DNA from: Streptomyces albospinus
Lineage (GTDB): Bacteria > Actinomycetota > Actinomycetes > Streptomycetales > Streptomycetaceae
NCBI RefSeq assembly: GCF_014648695.1
Contig: NZ_BMRP01000029.1
Coordinates: 1 to 64,000, forward strand
DNA: 64,000 nucleotides
Direction of reading: 5' to 3'
Part shown: positions 26,758 through 35,498 of the stretch, one piece after another
How the letters are laid out: the number at the start of each line of letters is the position of its first letter
Position numbering within the stretch: position 1 is the first letter of the stretch
Position numbers and translations under genes: made by a program
The notes under the pieces: model-generated
Seen by the model: only the letters and a program-made list of their open reading frames with translations
Databases searched by the model: none
What the model was told of the DNA's origin: nothing

Positions 26758-26962
26758 GACTCTTTTCCTTTCTTCTATGGGGACGTTGAGCCGCAGGTCA
26801 CCTGCCATGGATAGGGGAGTCGCGGCACCGTGCCGGAGGGTGAGCCGTCGGGAGTACCCGAGCGGACGACGGCCAGCCCAGTCCTCAGTCATGCGCGCGC
26901 AGACGAATTCCAGACAGAGGAGACCGGCTGCGGTTTACCCGGACCCGCATATCCATGCAGTG

Positions 26963-26992
26963 ATATTAAATATGACTCCCTCATATCGACAA
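26963..26992 (-). promoter_or_regulatory. Candidate promoter of the lasso operon
   Basis: On the minus strand TTGTCG (26987-26992), an 18-bp spacer and TAATAT (26963-26968) resemble a housekeeping promoter inside an AT-rich patch (about 26930-27180) that stands out from its surroundings. It would leave about 200 bases of leader before the precursor. No experimental or consensus support beyond this. Confidence 0.35.
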
Positions 26993-27383
26993 TGGGGCGC
27001 GACTCGCACAGATTGCACTCACCCGGCGCCAATAGGTGATCTTGCGCCTCTCATCTCCACGCACGCCCCCATCACGCCCGCAACATCACACACTCACGAT
27101 CTCTTTTATGGGCAACGCGAACGAAATACTGACGCCAACTGTCAATATCGAACAAGCGGAATAACCGACTCAGTTCCCAGTTAAACTAATCCTCGGTGGT
27201 GATCGCGCATCACGGGGGCGCACCACAATCCCCGTGCGCCGCCTTCCGTATATTGCGGGGCATGGCGAGAAGCGGTGAGACGGACGCCACCCTCGCCGAT
27301 CTGCGGCGTCCCGGCCGGCACGGCCGTGGATGGGGACATACCGACAGGTGCCGTCACGGTGGACCCGTGTCAGAGGAGCGCGA
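26993..27383. other. AT-rich region upstream of the lasso operon
   Basis: No gene is seen. The first half has low G+C for this window and few open readings; the second half returns to normal composition. It probably separates the lasso operon from the decayed region to the right. Confidence 0.4.
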
Positions 27384-27860
27384 ATGGACGACGCGCACGC
27401 CGCCACCCTTGTGCGCCGCACCCTGCGCGACGAGCTCACTGCGGATCCGCGGGCCACATGACGACGGTCCAGAACCGGCTTGACTACAGGCTCGGTTGAA
27501 GCCGCCCGACACCAGGCCTGGGCATGTGACGGCCCAGCTCTTGTCGGGCGGGTTCGCCGCATACCTGCGGGTCTTCCATCGGTTCGAGGCTGCGGACGGC
27601 TCGGGCCGTACCCAGTCCTGACGCCTGACGCGCCTTGCCCCGGGACGCCGGCGCCCGCGTCCATGCCGAGCTGTCCCACCTGACGTCGCCCGGCGCAGAC
27701 AGGGCTGCCGGGAAGAAGCCGCGCCGGCTGGCCACCAGCGGACAGCTCGACCGCGACACCCGGCAGGCACCGGCACGCACCCTGGCACAGACCACCGGTG
27801 ACCAGCCTGCCTTCTTCGCCTACGATCTGGCGCCCTGCCGTGGGGCGAGGAAGCGCCGCT
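27384..27860 (+). pseudogene. Decayed two-gene unit of unknown function
   Basis: ATG 27384 has GAGGAG upstream and encodes MDDAHAATLVRRTLRDELTA and a few more residues, with a stop that overlaps the next ATG (ATGA at 27458-27461). The second reading stops after 13 codons. Further on, coding-like segments in other frames (HVTAQLLSGGFAAYLRVFHR; then HAELSHLTSPG; then ARTLAQTTGDQPAFFAYDLA) suggest one eroded enzyme gene. A distant resemblance to heme-oxygenase-like folds is too weak to name. Confidence 0.35.
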
Positions 27861-28000
27861 GATCCCGCGCTCACCCCTGGCCGCCCCGGAAGCTGCGCGG
27901 GCAACCGCGGTCGAGATGTGGGCAACACGGCAGGCCCGGAGTTCTGTTGGCCGGAACACCGGCGCTGGGCCGTCACTCTTGCCGTCGACCTGCAATGCCG

Positions 28001-28071
28001 GCACCTCGGGGGGAACTTGGGCCGTTGGATGCCAGCCGCAGATTGAGCGTGACAAAGGCCCGCAGGTCGAG
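28001..28071 (+). repeat. Exported-peptide cassette copy 2, left block
   Basis: Matches 7771-7841, the 3' end of the 67-aa gene and its downstream DNA, at about 87% by eye. The reading frame of that gene is not preserved here. The match stops after CAGGTCGAG, where 734 bp of other sequence begin. Confidence 0.8.
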
Positions 28072-28230
28072 ACGCACGGACTCTCATCGGGGGCGCTCGA
28101 TCAACCGTTGCCGCCGGTTCCTGGCTGGAAGTGATCTTGATTCCGTTAAGGCCCATTGACCGTGAATTGATCTTGGATAGGTTGACCCGCGGCAGGATTT
28201 GCCCCTTCGTTTCCCATTCAAGGAGTTCTC

Positions 28231-28632
28231 ATGTCACATGGCGTCATACGCCTCGGTTTAGCCGCCCTTACGGTCATCGGCCTCTCGGCAGCCGTCACCC
28301 CCACCGCCTCGGCCGCCGACGCCTCCGAGGCGTCAAACGCCTGCCGCAGAGGCGAGTTCTGCCTCTTCAGCGGGCCGCACCAGACCGGGCAGATCCTCTA
28401 CCGGCTCAACGTCAAGGTCACCAAAGCCGGCTTCACCTTCCCCGAGGTCGACTCCCTCGACCCGGCGATCAAGCCCCTGTCGGCGCGCAACCCGATCCCC
28501 GACACCTTCGGCTGCATCGTGCGCCTCAATGACAAGGCACACTTCGCCGGTTCCGAACAGGAGATCGACGGCTTCGGCGACAAGGAACTGAGCGGCGCAC
28601 CCGTCGGCTCGATGACGCCCGACTGCGGCTGA
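28231..28632 (+). CDS. Exported peptidase-inhibitor-like (I36 family) protein
   Basis: 133 aa from ATG 28231 with AAGGAG 5 bases upstream. Residues 1-28 are a signal peptide (LAALTVIGLSAAVTPTASAA). The mature part has the family pattern NACRRGEFCLFSGPHQTGQI, a long middle, and CIVRLNDKAHFAGSEQEI, with cysteines arranged as in Streptomyces metalloproteinase-inhibitor-like/beta-gamma crystallin proteins. It may inhibit an extracellular protease; the target is unknown. The gene lies inside the 734-bp insert that splits the exported-peptide cassette. Confidence 0.75.
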   Translation: MSHGVIRLGLAALTVIGLSAAVTPTASAADASEASNACRRGEFCLFSGPHQTGQILYRLNVKVTKAGFTFPEVDSLDPAIKPLSARNPIPDTFGCIVRLNDKAHFAGSEQEIDGFGDKELSGAPVGSMTPDCG

Positions 28633-28805
28633 TCCAACCGCGCCGCATAGCGGGCCCGTTGCGAAGGACGTTGAGCAGCCAGCAACGTCCGGCGCCCTCC
28701 GCCCAGCCGCACCCTCCCGGGTGCGGCTCTCGCGTGCTCGGGGGGAGGCTGTGTGACACATGGGCCCAGGACCTCGGTGAGGAACTCCGCGAACGAGGCC
28801 ACGAC

Positions 28806-29140
28806 CACCTGAGCCGGAGTTGCCCAAGTAGCACCGGCGCAGCGTTGGAGTGACATGGCCGCCATCTGGAGGAGGTTCGGGTGGCGGGGGGACGGACGGC
28901 GAATGATCCTGCCGACAAGTTGCCTTGACCAGTGGAGGTCCCTCATGAAGCACCTGACCGCTCTCGCTACAGCAGTAGCGGCCTCAGTACTGATCATCCT
29001 CGGAGCTGGCACCGCCAACGCCGACAACGGCCATGAGCGCGATTCCGGAGCTGCTCAGGTCGGAACAGCCCCGATCACCGAAGGTCTTCAAAGAGTCTTG
29101 AGCGGCTCCTGGCTTCTAGGCGGCTGAGCTCCTCCCAGCG
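28806..29140 (+). repeat. Exported-peptide cassette copy 2, right block
   Basis: Matches 7846-8180 over 335 bp without net length change, including the leader, ribosome site, entire exported-peptide gene and 13 bp beyond. Both copies end at CCTCCCAGCG. In this copy the next feature is an IS630-type transposase remnant. Confidence 0.85.
28945..29127 (+). CDS. Short exported peptide ending Gly-Gly, paralogue 2
   Basis: 60 aa from ATG 28945 with GGAGG 5-6 bases upstream. The signal peptide differs from paralogue 1 by one residue (KHLTALATAVAASVLIILGA). The mature part, DNGHERDSGAAQVGTAP then ITEGLQRVLSGSWLLGG, keeps the length and the C-terminal (I)T-(D/E)-GLQ-(K/R)-(I/V)-L-(N/S)-GSWLLGG. Most substitutions are conservative in the C-terminal 20 residues and free in the acidic N-terminal part. 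This suggests selection on the C-terminal half. Confidence 0.75.
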   Translation: MKHLTALATAVAASVLIILGAGTANADNGHERDSGAAQVGTAPITEGLQRVLSGSWLLGG

Positions 29141-29169
29141 ATTGATCCCAGCGGAAGCAGGTGCGGCGG

Positions 29170-29486
29170 GCACCGGGCAGACCGGGGGCCCCGTCGTGCT
29201 GGTGTGGGACAACTTGAACACGCACGTCAGCCGCAAGCCGCACCATGCGCGAGCTGATCACCGCCGGACTATTGCTGACCGTCTGCCAGCTGCCGCCGCA
29301 TGCTCCCGAGCTCAACCCCGTCGAGGGCAGGTGGTCGCATCTGAAGAGGTCCCTGGCCAACCTCACCAAGCACAGCCTCGACCAGCTCACCGCGCTGGTG
29401 AAGACTCCGCTGAATCGGATGCAGTACCGCCCTACCTCCTCCAGGGCCTCATCGCCAAGACCGGACTCGGCCTCCAACCGCCGTGA
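29170..29486 (+). pseudogene. IS630-type transposase remnant
   Basis: GPVVLVWDNLNTHVSR (the DDE Asp strand, WDN) is followed in another frame by MRELITAGLLLTVCQLPPHA and PELNPVEGRWSHLKRSLANL, where LNPVExxWSHLKR holds the last catalytic Glu. The end resembles KTGLDLQPP. Only about the last third of the gene remains, with at least two frame breaks. Confidence 0.8.
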
Positions 29487-29599
29487 CCTCAGCCGTTACA
29501 GATCTCTGGTGCGGCGGCGAAGGCACCGGCAAGCGGCGAGCGGCGAGCGCAGGCAAGAGGGCGCTTCCGGCCATCGAATCTTCGCCAAGGCCGCGAGGG

Positions 29600-30060
29600 C
29601 GCGATGACGACTGGCCCGACTCCGCGACCCGCTGCCCGACCCGGACCGAGACTGCGTACCGGAGTCGGCCATCGGGCACGGCAACCAGCGGTCCGTTCCT
29701 CACAAGGGCGTTCGCCGGTGCTGCGACCGTGCGTGCGGTCAAAGATCCGCTACGGTGCCGCCGCTCCGGGGCGGTCTCCGCTCTCATGGTTCGGCTGCCG
29801 GGGATGCAGGTGGGCCTGAGTCCGAGCCGGCGGTGGATATCGGCTCCGGCCTCGGGATCGGCTTGCCGGACGACGACGGCGGCGAGGTCGCTGATGGAGC
29901 GGACCAGGCGTGCGATCCCGGTTCCGGGCGTGTCTGTGCGGGCGCCGGCGGGGTGCCGATGGACACGGACGACGGTGGAGTCCGCCGAGCCCCGGAGCGG
30001 TGGCCCGGGCACCGGGGCCCGGCTCGCCCGATGGCGATCCGGGCCTTCGAGCACGATCGG
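29600..30060 (-). pseudogene. Serine recombinase C-terminal remnant
   Basis: Minus-strand reading with RLVRSISDLAAVVVRQADPE, then ADIHRRLGLRPTCIPGSRTM. This matches the C-terminal region after the zinc ribbon of large serine recombinases (LxxLGDIxxVLxxADPxxKAExYxxLGLxLTYxP). No catalytic domain, start or attachment site is visible. Confidence 0.45.
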
Positions 30061-30073
30061 CGAAGGATAGAGC

Positions 30074-31201
30074 TCAGTGGCGGTGGCGGCGACGTGTGGT
30101 GGCGAACACCGCGGCTCCGGCCAGGAGGAGCCCGCAGGCGGCCAGCACGATCGGGAGGGCGGCACCGCCCGTGGAGGCAAGGCGGGTCACCTTGGGGCTG
30201 CCGTCGTCGTCCGTGTCGGGCGACGCCGTGGAGTCGGCGACCAGGCTGACACCGGTTGCCGGCGTGAGGGCGCCGCGTGGCGTGGGCGTGGCGGCCGGAC
30301 CGGCGCCGGGTGCCGACGGGGTTGCCGTCGGCGACTTGGCGATGGTCGCCATGAACCGCTCGGTCGCGGTGATCCAGCCCTTGTCGGTGACGGGCCACGC
30401 GCCGCTCCAGATCACCACCCCGGGGACGAGCCGGCGCGCCGTGTCGAGCTCGTAGCTCCAGTGGTCGGCCGACAGGAACTGAGGGCTCTTGGGCGTCCCG
30501 TCGTGGTACTGCGGCCACAGGTAGGGGTAGACGGGCTTGCCGGGGTCGACGGCCTTGGCCTCCTCAAGGTCTTTGACCAGCTTCGCCCGCCAGGCCGCGC
30601 GGTTGTCATCGAACGTGTACAGGGTGGGGAAGAACGCGCCCACATACCGGGCGAGTTGCCGGGCGAGCGGGTAGTACCGCGGTGTGGTGTTGCCGAGTAC
30701 GCCGTAGAAGCCGATCACCTTGCCGGGGAGGGCTTCGTGCGCCCACTGGGCGAACTTCTCCAGCTTCTCCAGATGCCGTTGGGCCGTGTCGGGAGTGCCG
30801 GTGAGGTAGAGGGACTCGAAGTCGAGGACGACGGGACCCGGCTTGCTCGCATGCTTCCGGACCAGGTCCTTGTACGCGGCCTCGGGCGGCAGGTCCAGCT
30901 CCGTCCCGGGACGCGTCCTCCCGTTCAGGGCCGCAACGTACCCCTCGTAGACCACGTTTGACGGGATCGCGCCGTAGCGGGCCAGGTCGACGTCGCGGTA
31001 GGCGGTGTTGTCGTAGACGACGAAACGCCCGGCTGACGCTGTTGCCGTGCCGGGGCCCGCCTCGGAGGCACCTGGTGCGGCAGCGGCGGGCTCCGCGATG
31101 ACACCGGAGAGAAGTGTGAGAGCGAGGCCGCCGGCTGTGAGAGAGGCCGACCACTTGGCCCGGCGGCCGGGAGCCGGCGTGCGATGACGAAACAGGTACA
31201 T
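30074..31201 (-). CDS. Surface protein with LAXTG sorting signal, glycosidase-like
   Basis: 375 aa from ATG 31201 with GGAGG 11 bases upstream. A signal peptide (to about residue 44) precedes a TIM-barrel-like domain: RFVVYDNTAYRDVDLARYG, then PGPVVLDFESLYLTGTPDTA, VIGFYGVLGNTTPRYYPLAR and PVYPYLWPQYHDGTPKSP. This vaguely resembles hyaluronidase-type glycosidases. After a Pro/Thr-rich linker the C terminus is TRLASTGGAALPIVLAACGL plus a basic tail, which is the LAXTG motif, membrane span and charge cluster of class E sortase substrates. It is likely anchored to the cell wall. The enzymatic role is inferred only. Confidence 0.75.
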   Translation of the reverse strand: MYLFRHRTPAPGRRAKWSASLTAGGLALTLLSGVIAEPAAAAPGASEAGPGTATASAGRFVVYDNTAYRDVDLARYGAIPSNVVYEGYVAALNGRTRPGTELDLPPEAAYKDLVRKHASKPGPVVLDFESLYLTGTPDTAQRHLEKLEKFAQWAHEALPGKVIGFYGVLGNTTPRYYPLARQLARYVGAFFPTLYTFDDNRAAWRAKLVKDLEEAKAVDPGKPVYPYLWPQYHDGTPKSPQFLSADHWSYELDTARRLVPGVVIWSGAWPVTDKGWITATERFMATIAKSPTATPSAPGAGPAATPTPRGALTPATGVSLVADSTASPDTDDDGSPKVTRLASTGGAALPIVLAACGLLLAGAAVFATTRRRHRH

Positions 31202-31472
31202 GAGTGGTGGGGCCTCCGTGAGTTGACGACGGCGGCCTACGGTAGGTCGTGCGTTTGACCATTGGATGACGGTCTGTGCCGGGGGACTGTGTTTTTGAGA
31301 TTCTTTGCATGAGGCGACACACACTCCTGGCGGCGTCCACGGCTCCACGCGGAGCCGAACCGCGCCCCTCCACCGGCACGCCGACAAATGAGATCCGGAC
31401 CACCTTGTTGCCTGTTGTGCGCGCTGAAGGCGATAGGGAGGTGGCTGGTGTTGAGCGAGAGAGCGAGAAGGC

Positions 31473-31700
31473 GTGGATGTGTATGAAGCCGTGGACAGCC
31501 GCCGGGCCGTGCGGGCGTTCAGCGAGGGGTCGGTGCTCAAAAGGTGCTCGAACGAGTGCCGGCCGCGGCGACGCGGGTTCCGTCGAGTGGCCGCCTCAGG
31601 GTTCCGTCGGCGCCGGCGGGCAAGTGGTCGAGTGCCTGCCGCAAGGCGGTGTCAGATCGGTCGAAGGGGACGCGGTCATCGACACGGCCACCCGGCTGAG
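31473..31700 (+). pseudogene. Nitroreductase N-terminal remnant
   Basis: MDVYEAVDSRRAVRAFSEGS is the FMN-binding N terminus of nitroreductases (usually SRRSVRxFxxxPV). A frame change gives KVLERVPAAATRVPSSGRLR, matching the helix and PSSGNLQPW-type motif, and then the gene is lost. About a quarter of the gene is left. Confidence 0.6.
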
Positions 31701-32427
31701 TTGAGCCAACCCCACCAGTTTCATCGAAGCGTTCACCGCGATGGTCGGCCAAACGCCAGGGCGATATCAGATGGAACTCGTCGCGGAGACCGGTGATCGG
31801 CGTCGTTGACCCTTGGAATCTGCTCGGCCTTGGCGGGTTTCCCGAATATCTTGTCCGCACGCCGGTGCCGCGCAGATCCGGTGTCCCGTGACCATGGAGG
31901 CATGACAAGGGACCCCACCGGCGTGCCTGTTCGAGTCCGTCTCGGCGAACCGTCTGCTGAGCGAGTTCATCGCCGGGCTGAACTAGGGGGCGCCTCCTCG
32001 ACCTTCGGCGGAGTGACGCTCCTCAGAGGCCGGGGTTCCACCGGTTTCACCTCGGATTTCCCGCAAACCGGGACATGATGGAAATGGTCCGCGCACAACA
32101 GCGGTGATGGGAAAGCCCGTCCGTCGAAGCCAAGGTCGTGCAGGGGCGGGGCGAAGTACACAAGCGGAAGGACTCGTACGAGTAGTGCGGATGATCTTTC
32201 ATTGAGTACTGTGAAGCATCCGATGATGGGCAGCTGTTCGTAAGCGGCCCTCGTGACTCCGCGCTTGACCGCTGGCGCTTGCCATGCACGAAGGCGCCTC
32301 TGCGACGGGGATGGTGCGCCGCGGGACGACGACTCCTTCCCGACCTCGGCCGCGAGGTGGTTCGCGGCGTCGGATCGGGCACTGCGCGTGCCGCCGATGC
32401 CGCAGAGGCCAGAAAGTGAGCAGGTAG
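31701..32427. other. Decayed region without an assignable gene
   Basis: Short coding-like pieces are visible: on the minus strand near 31850-31890 a RICAAPACGQDI zinc-motif-like run. On the same strand, about 31990-32260, a longer reading runs ALLVRVLPLVYFAPPLHDLG then CADHFHHVPVCGKSEVKPVE, with no start and no family known to me. No complete gene. Confidence 0.35.
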
Positions 32428-33297
32428 ATGCAACCGACGTTCGTACTGGTTCACGGATCTTTCGCGAACTCCTTCTCCTTCGCACCACTCCAAGCCGAAC
32501 TCGGCCTCCTCGGACACCGCTCCGTCGCCGTCGACCTTCCAGGGCACGGGTTTGCCGCGACGTACCCGCGCGCCTACCAGGCGCCGCAGGACCTCGAAGG
32601 GCTCGCCACCACGCCCGGGGCGATCAAGGGCGTCACGCTCGCCGACAACGCCGCGCACCTCATCGGGATATTGGAGCGGGCCAAGCAGAACGGGCCTGTC
32701 ATCCTCGTCTCCCACAGCCGCGGCGGCATGACCGCCACCGTCGCGGCCAACCAGCGGCCCGACCTGATCGACCGCATCGTCTATGTCTCCGCCTGGTGCC
32801 CCGTCGACCTTGAGGTCAGCGCCTACTATGCCGAGCCCGAGATGGCCACGGTTGACGCCACGGGCATAGCGTCGGCGATGGTCGGGAACCCTGTCGAGCT
32901 CGGGCTGTTGCGCTCCAACTTCCGCACCGCCGACCCTGGCGTCCTCGCGGCCTTCAAGGCGGCGTTCCTCGCCGACGGGACGGACGAGGAGTTCATGGTT
33001 TTCCTCAACACCTTCCAGCCCGACGAGAGCCTCGACGTCGGCACACCCGACGACCGGGCGCAGGCCGACACCTGGGGGCGGATCCCGAAGACGTACATCC
33101 GGCTCACCGAGGACACCAGCGTGACGCTCGCCATGCAGGACCGGATGATCCGCGAGGGCGACGCGCTGACGCCGGAGAACCCCTACGACGTCCGTACGCT
33201 GACGAGCAGCCACTTGAAGTGGCTGGTCGACCCGGCACCGGCGGCCCGAGTTCTGGGCGAACTCGCCGAGCTCTCGCTCTCGCCTGCCGGATCATGA
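32428..33297 (+). CDS. Alpha/beta hydrolase
   Basis: 289 aa from ATG 32428 with AGCAGG upstream. FVLVHGSFANSFSFAPLQAE holds the oxyanion region, VILVSHSRGGMTAT the nucleophile elbow (Ser in SHSRGG), and near the C terminus SSHLKWLVDPAPAARVLGEL supplies His. This is the pattern of the salicylate-esterase/methylesterase-like subgroup. The acid residue is probably in DESLDVGTPDD. Substrate unknown. It stands between decayed genes. Confidence 0.88.
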   Translation: MQPTFVLVHGSFANSFSFAPLQAELGLLGHRSVAVDLPGHGFAATYPRAYQAPQDLEGLATTPGAIKGVTLADNAAHLIGILERAKQNGPVILVSHSRGGMTATVAANQRPDLIDRIVYVSAWCPVDLEVSAYYAEPEMATVDATGIASAMVGNPVELGLLRSNFRTADPGVLAAFKAAFLADGTDEEFMVFLNTFQPDESLDVGTPDDRAQADTWGRIPKTYIRLTEDTSVTLAMQDRMIREGDALTPENPYDVRTLTSSHLKWLVDPAPAARVLGELAELSLSPAGS

Positions 33298-33410
33298 TCG
33301 GAGCCAGATGAGGAGAGCGGCGGCGGTGACGGCACCGAGGTAGACGTGCCGTCCAAGGCCGCGGCGGACTACCCCGTGAGCCGGCCCGAGCACTGCGCAC
33401 GGGCCGGACC

Positions 33411-33850
33411 ATGCGCAAGCCACGCCGCCAGGCCAGCAGTGCCAGCCGTCCCGCCGACGCCGACGGCCGGACCGTACCCGGTCATCGGGCAGACGGCCTG
33501 ATCACCGGCAAGGGCAATGCCTCCGCCATCGGCACGCTGGTCGAGCGAGCCACCCGCTACGTCATGCTCGTGCACCTGCCTCATGGTCGAGGTGCCGCAC
33601 AGGTCTGCGACGCCCAGGTGGAGACCGTGGGGAGACTTCCCACTCCTCTGGCCATCTGACTGACCTGGGAGCAGGGCAGCGAGATGGCCGCCCACGCCCG
33701 CGAACACCTTGACGCCGTCGCTGCCGAACTCAACAGCCGCCCACGCAAAACGCCCGGCTGGGAAACCCAACCGAGCGCCTGCACAAACTGCTCGCGGCTT
33801 GATCAACACAACCACGTGTTGCGACGGCCCCTGGAAACCGCCGCCTCTAC
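33411..33850 (+). pseudogene. IS30-family transposase remnant with right end
   Basis: ADADGRTVPGH, then LITGKGNASAIGTLVERATR and YVMLVHLPHGRGAAQVCDAQ match the central IS30 domain. After an internal deletion near 33650 the C terminus follows in another frame (HAREHLDAVAAELNSRPRKT). The terminal sequence GATCAACACAACCACGTG and its continuation are the IS30-type right end also left as a scar at 12145-12195. Confidence 0.8.
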
Positions 33851-33869
33851 CTGCTACCGGCCGAGCTAC

Positions 33870-34178
33870 CTACTCCACCGCATACAGCAGCCTGTACTCA
33901 GCACCGTCCGCCCTGAAGCGCAGACTGCGCTCACCAGGCGTATCCGTGATCCACTGCTCCCCGAGCTTGCCATCCCCACCCAAGGCGCCGGCCTCCCCCA
34001 GAGAGACAGCAATCGTCCCTGTGAAGTCGCAGTCGTACTTGACGGTGTACATCCGATCTCCCAGCACCGTTCCATTCCACACAGTGCCGCGATCCTGGAC
34101 AACGAGCCTCGGCTCATCGAAGCCGCTCCAGCCCTCAGTCGTGACGCACTTGAGCTTCTCCAGATACAGCTTGGCCAT
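33870..34178 (-). CDS. Small beta-rich hypothetical protein
   Basis: 102 aa from ATG 34178 with GGGGA upstream. MAKLYLEKLKCVTTEGWSGF, DEPRLVVQDRGTVWNGTVLG and a C-terminal ADGAEYRLLYAVE match a small actinobacterial beta-sandwich protein whose usual form begins LxLxKLxCxxTEDWxGxDEPYL. No signal peptide and no known function. Confidence 0.7.
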   Translation of the reverse strand: MAKLYLEKLKCVTTEGWSGFDEPRLVVQDRGTVWNGTVLGDRMYTVKYDCDFTGTIAVSLGEAGALGGDGKLGEQWITDTPGERSLRFRADGAEYRLLYAVE

Positions 34179-34590
34179 ACCGTCCCCTGTGAAGGATCCT
34201 TCTCGACACCTCACATCCTGCCGAGCCTCAATAAACGATCACTAAATGATCTGGCGCGGCGCTCATCGCACAAGCGACGTTCCATCCGAAGCAGGCGAGA
34301 GTGGTGGGTCGCGTGACGTATGAGTGCCCTGACCGTTCCGGTCGCCGTGGGGCGGGACACCTGCGGCCAGGTCCTTGACCCATCGGATGCCCGTGGTTCC
34401 GGCAAGCAGCTGCGGGTTTCCCAACTAGACGTCGTGGCCTGGTTCTTCGGGTTGTCCTTGGCGTCCTTCCCCTGCTCACAGCAGTGTTAGCGGGGTGTTA
34501 GCGGAGCGGCAGCCTCGCGATAGCGGCTCCGATCAGAGTGGGGTGACGTACCGAGGAAACAACGACACCGACTGCCCCGGGGGACCCGAA
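34179..34590. other. Intergenic region, no gene found
   Basis: Divergent promoters of the small beta-rich protein and the lipoprotein gene should lie here. A tandem copy of GTTAGCGG(G)GTGTTAGCGGAG occurs near 34487-34506. Nothing else stands out. Confidence 0.4.
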
Positions 34591-35301
34591 ATGAGCTCCA
34601 GCACCACAGTCCGCGCCGCGCGTCGCCGCACCCTGCGCGTTGCCGCCGCAGCCCTGACCGCAGCCGCTGCCCTCACCCTGACCGCCTGCTCCGGCTCGGA
34701 GGCCACCGGCACCAAGCCCGCGGGCCACACGGACACGAGCACGGCCGCCGCCGACTCCAGCGGCGCGGGCTCCGCCGGAGCGCAGGGCTCCGATGCCCAG
34801 GCGCGCCCCGGTGCCAAGGTCGACACCAAGGCGGGCGCTGCGGGCAAGCGGTCGGGCAGCTCGCACGCCGCCACGGCCAAGACGGTATCCCCGGTCCGCA
34901 CCCAGCCCCTGCCGGACGGCAGCAAGGCCGAGATCTACGAGCTCGGCGCCCAGCACTACCGCGCCAAGATCGTCCACAGCGGTCAGGTGTTGGGCACGCT
35001 GGAGACCAACCAGCACGACGCCGGGCTCGACGCCAACGACATGTTCGTCACGCTCACGCTGGGCGGCCAGGTCCACTCCTGGATGGGCGGCGGACACCAG
35101 GGACCGGGCACCTTCAAGCTCGCGGGCGGTTGGACGGCCAAGGTCACGAAGATCGGCGAGCTGCGGTACCGCGCGCAGATCCTCGGCAACGAGGGCGCGG
35201 TGGACGCCACGCTGGAGACGAACCAGCACGACGCCGGGCTCGACGCCAACGGCGTATACATCGTGCTCAGTGCGGGCGGCGTGATCAGCGCCCACGAGTA
35301 A
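34591..35301 (+). CDS. Lipoprotein with a duplicated repeat module
   Basis: 236 aa from ATG 34591. Residues 1-30 are a lipoprotein signal with the lipobox LTAC, followed by a long Ala/Ser/Gly/Thr linker to about residue 95. The folded part contains two copies of one module: AEIYELGAQHYRAKIVHSGQ then LETNQHDAGLDANDMF, and later RYRAQILGNEG then LETNQHDAGLDANGVY. This suggests an internal duplication into two similar beta-lobes. Likely anchored to the outer face of the membrane; role unknown. A terminator follows. Confidence 0.85.
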   Translation: MSSSTTVRAARRRTLRVAAAALTAAAALTLTACSGSEATGTKPAGHTDTSTAAADSSGAGSAGAQGSDAQARPGAKVDTKAGAAGKRSGSSHAATAKTVSPVRTQPLPDGSKAEIYELGAQHYRAKIVHSGQVLGTLETNQHDAGLDANDMFVTLTLGGQVHSWMGGGHQGPGTFKLAGGWTAKVTKIGELRYRAQILGNEGAVDATLETNQHDAGLDANGVYIVLSAGGVISAHE

Positions 35302-35315
35302 ATGCCCGCCCGGCT

Positions 35316-35356
35316 GCGCGGTGGAGTCACCTCCGGCGGGGTCGGCTCCACCGCGC
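35316..35356 (+). terminator. Terminator of the lipoprotein gene
   Basis: GCGCGGTGGAG at 35316-35326 pairs perfectly with CTCCACCGCGC at 35346-35356, 14 bases after the stop codon. Confidence 0.75.
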
Positions 35357-35498
35357 GGTGACGTAAGCGTTCGACTGGCCCTTGAGCCCGCTCGGTAACC
35401 AGGAAGGCCGCCGGCCAACGCGATGGGCAGCCGCCGAACCGGCGCGCTCAGACGCGAAGCAGCCCCACCAGGAAAGGGCGGGGATCGTCGGCGGCTCA

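Noticed and set aside
26650..26892. Longer lasso precursor starting at 26892
   Set aside because: The extra 45 residues are Arg/Leu-rich and unlike leaders; ATG 26757 has an AAGGA site and the leader motif starts right after it.
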